This document shows, piece by piece, positions 11,779-13,011 of a stretch of 13,011 bases of DNA. The stretch covers positions 1 through 13,011 of the forward strand of contig CAXBQO010000024.1 in NCBI GenBank assembly GCA_963977945.1, written 5' to 3'. Origin of the DNA: CALMJB01 sp963977945 (GTDB lineage Bacteria > Actinomycetota > Actinomycetes > Nanopelagicales > Nanopelagicaceae). The notes under the pieces were generated by a model. That model saw nothing but the letters and a program-made list of their open reading frames with translations, was not told the origin of the DNA and did not search any database. Each line of letters starts with the position of its first letter. The stretch's first letter is position 1. The translations under genes and the position numbers were made by a program.

Positions 11779-13011
11779 GTGTCAAATACCAACTCAAATC
11801 TGATCGCAACTAAATCTAAGGTAAAAGGTCGTAAACCTGTAGCGATCGCGATTTTGGTGATTTTGGCTTGGCTGATGTTGGGCGGGTTTGCTGGTCCCGT
11901 ATTTGGAAAAATTTCAAATGTTCAAAAAAATGACAATGCTGCGTTCTTGCCATCTAGTGCAGAATCCACCAAAGTTTCAAAAATTACAGTTAAATTTAAT
12001 GAGCAATCTAATAATTCAATTCCAACTTTGTTGTTGGCAGTTGGCGACATCAGCCCGGTAAAAAATGCGAAAGCTTTTGGCGCGTTAAATGATTTTGCCG
12101 CAAATCTTGGTCAGAAAATTTTGCCAGAATCCAAACAACCAATTCAAACTTATTTAATTGCTGGCGCACCGCTGCAAGCGATTCCAGCACCTGATGGCCA
12201 AGCTGCATTAATTAGCATTCAATTGAACTCTGATATCGCTACTCAAAATATTGAAGATAAACCGATTCTTCCGATTTTAATTAAATTTATTCGAGAAGAG
12301 TTAAAGAAAACAATGTCCGCCGTCGGAGTCGAATCACATGTCACTGGAGCTGGCGGTTTGTTCGGAGATTTATTTGATGCATTTGGATCTATTGACACCA
12401 CATTATTAAAAACTACTCTGCTAGTAGTAACTGTAATTTTGATATTTGTTTATCGCTCACCGATTCTTTGGATTTTGCCGTTGTTTACTGCCGGGTCTGC
12501 TTTGGCGTTAGCAACAATGATTGTTTATTACCTAGCAAAAGCCGGCACGATTGATTTAAATGGTCAGACGCAAGGAATTCTTGATGTGTTGGTGTTAGGT
12601 GCGGCAACTGATTACGCATTGTTATTAATCTCGCGATATCGCGAAGAGCTACACAATCACGAATCAAGAATTGAATCCATGAAAATTGCTTGGCGGGGAA
12701 CAGTGGAACCTATCGTGGCATCTGGTTCAACAGTTATTGCTGGTTTATTAGTTTTATTACTTAGTGATTTGTCTGGAAATCGCGGGTTAGGTCCAGTTGG
12801 GGCAGTTGGTATTGCAAGCGCGATGTTTGCAGTGCTCACACTTTTGCCGGCACTGCTGGTGGTCTTTGGACGTTGGATTTTTTGGCCAAAGATTCCAAAA
12901 TTTGATCACGAAGATGAGAAGTTATCGGGAATTTGGTCAAAGGTGGCCAATTTAGTAGATCGCCGTCCAAGACAATTAGTTGCAATTACTGGAATCGCAT
13001 TGCTGGCTATG
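11779..13011 (+). CDS. MMPL/RND-family membrane transporter, N-terminal part (truncated by window end)
   Basis: An uninterrupted frame of 411 codons runs to the last base without a stop. It starts at GTG 11779 after AAGGGG. The product has helix 1 (about 22-41), a roughly 170-residue porter domain outside the membrane (about 42-212), then a bundle of helices from TTLLVVTVILIFVYRSP (about 212-228) to LLPALLVVFG (about 375-384), and the start of the next helix at the edge. D278-Y279 in GAATDYALLLISRYREEL corresponds to the Asp-Tyr proton-relay pair of MmpL proteins. It is probably a proton-driven exporter of lipids or other hydrophobic molecules; the substrate is unknown. It is divergent from lipB. 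Full-length family members are about 700 or more residues, so roughly half is missing because of the window edge, not a mutation. Confidence 0.92.
   Translation, partial: MSNTNSNLIATKSKVKGRKPVAIAILVILAWLMLGGFAGPVFGKISNVQKNDNAAFLPSSAESTKVSKITVKFNEQSNNSIPTLLLAVGDISPVKNAKAFGALNDFAANLGQKILPESKQPIQTYLIAGAPLQAIPAPDGQAALISIQLNSDIATQNIEDKPILPILIKFIREELKKTMSAVGVESHVTGAGGLFGDLFDAFGSIDTTLLKTTLLVVTVILIFVYRSPILWILPLFTAGSALALATMIVYYLAKAGTIDLNGQTQGILDVLVLGAATDYALLLISRYREELHNHESRIESMKIAWRGTVEPIVASGSTVIAGLLVLLLSDLSGNRGLGPVGAVGIASAMFAVLTLLPALLVVFGRWIFWPKIPKFDHEDEKLSGIWSKVANLVDRRPRQLVAITGIALLAM

Noticed and set aside
12485..12839. Two 60-codon minus-strand frames at the right end
   Set aside because: They lie within the MMPL gene, whose plus-strand frame stays open for 411 codons and has clear family motifs.

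Overview
The window carries twelve complete or nearly complete protein genes plus one large gene cut off at the right edge. They fill almost all of the sequence. No rRNA, tRNA, CRISPR array, transposase, integrase or phage gene was seen. The gene set points to an actinobacterium: a mycobacterial/streptomycete-type inositol-3-phosphate synthase, type I GlnA with an M. tuberculosis-like adenylylation loop, the conserved glnA / RDD / DUF4191 / lipA / lipB neighbourhood (compare Rv2220 to Rv2217), and an MMPL exporter. The DNA is AT-rich by eye, intergenic spaces are short and Shine-Dalgarno sequences are often weak. That combination suggests a streamlined low-GC planktonic lineage such as the freshwater acI group (Nanopelagicales). 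The lineage is inference.

Left part (1-2000): ino1 on + ends at a strong hairpin terminator facing a small two-helix membrane protein on -. That protein belongs to a family often misnamed LigA. Middle-left (2001-4005): a mini LuxR-type regulator with a Cys/His-rich tail is divergent from a two-gene operon, an ECI2-like enoyl-CoA isomerase and an HSDL2-like short-chain dehydrogenase, which looks like lipid or acyl-CoA metabolism.

Middle (4014-7074): a NiCoT nickel/cobalt permease is divergent from a CopC-domain protein. The 62-63 bp between them holds a perfect palindrome matching the published Streptomyces Nur (nickel-responsive Fur-family) box, so this is probably a nickel-controlled promoter. 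An ArsB/NhaD/SLC13-type permease follows tail-to-tail with copC, overlapping it by 20 nt.

Right (7075-13011): glnA has its own terminator and an upstream region with GlnR-like half-sites at 11-bp spacing. An RDD membrane protein is divergent from glnA. The lipB-lipA-DUF4191 operon on - has an ATGA overlap and a 2-nt gap. A divergent MMPL transporter runs off the window, and a 12-bp tandem repeat sits in the lipB/MMPL intergenic region.

This is mostly a core-genome region. The most useful observations are regulatory (Nur box, GlnR array) plus the regulator's tail and the crotonase active-site substitutions. I do not see a clearly new multi-gene system.
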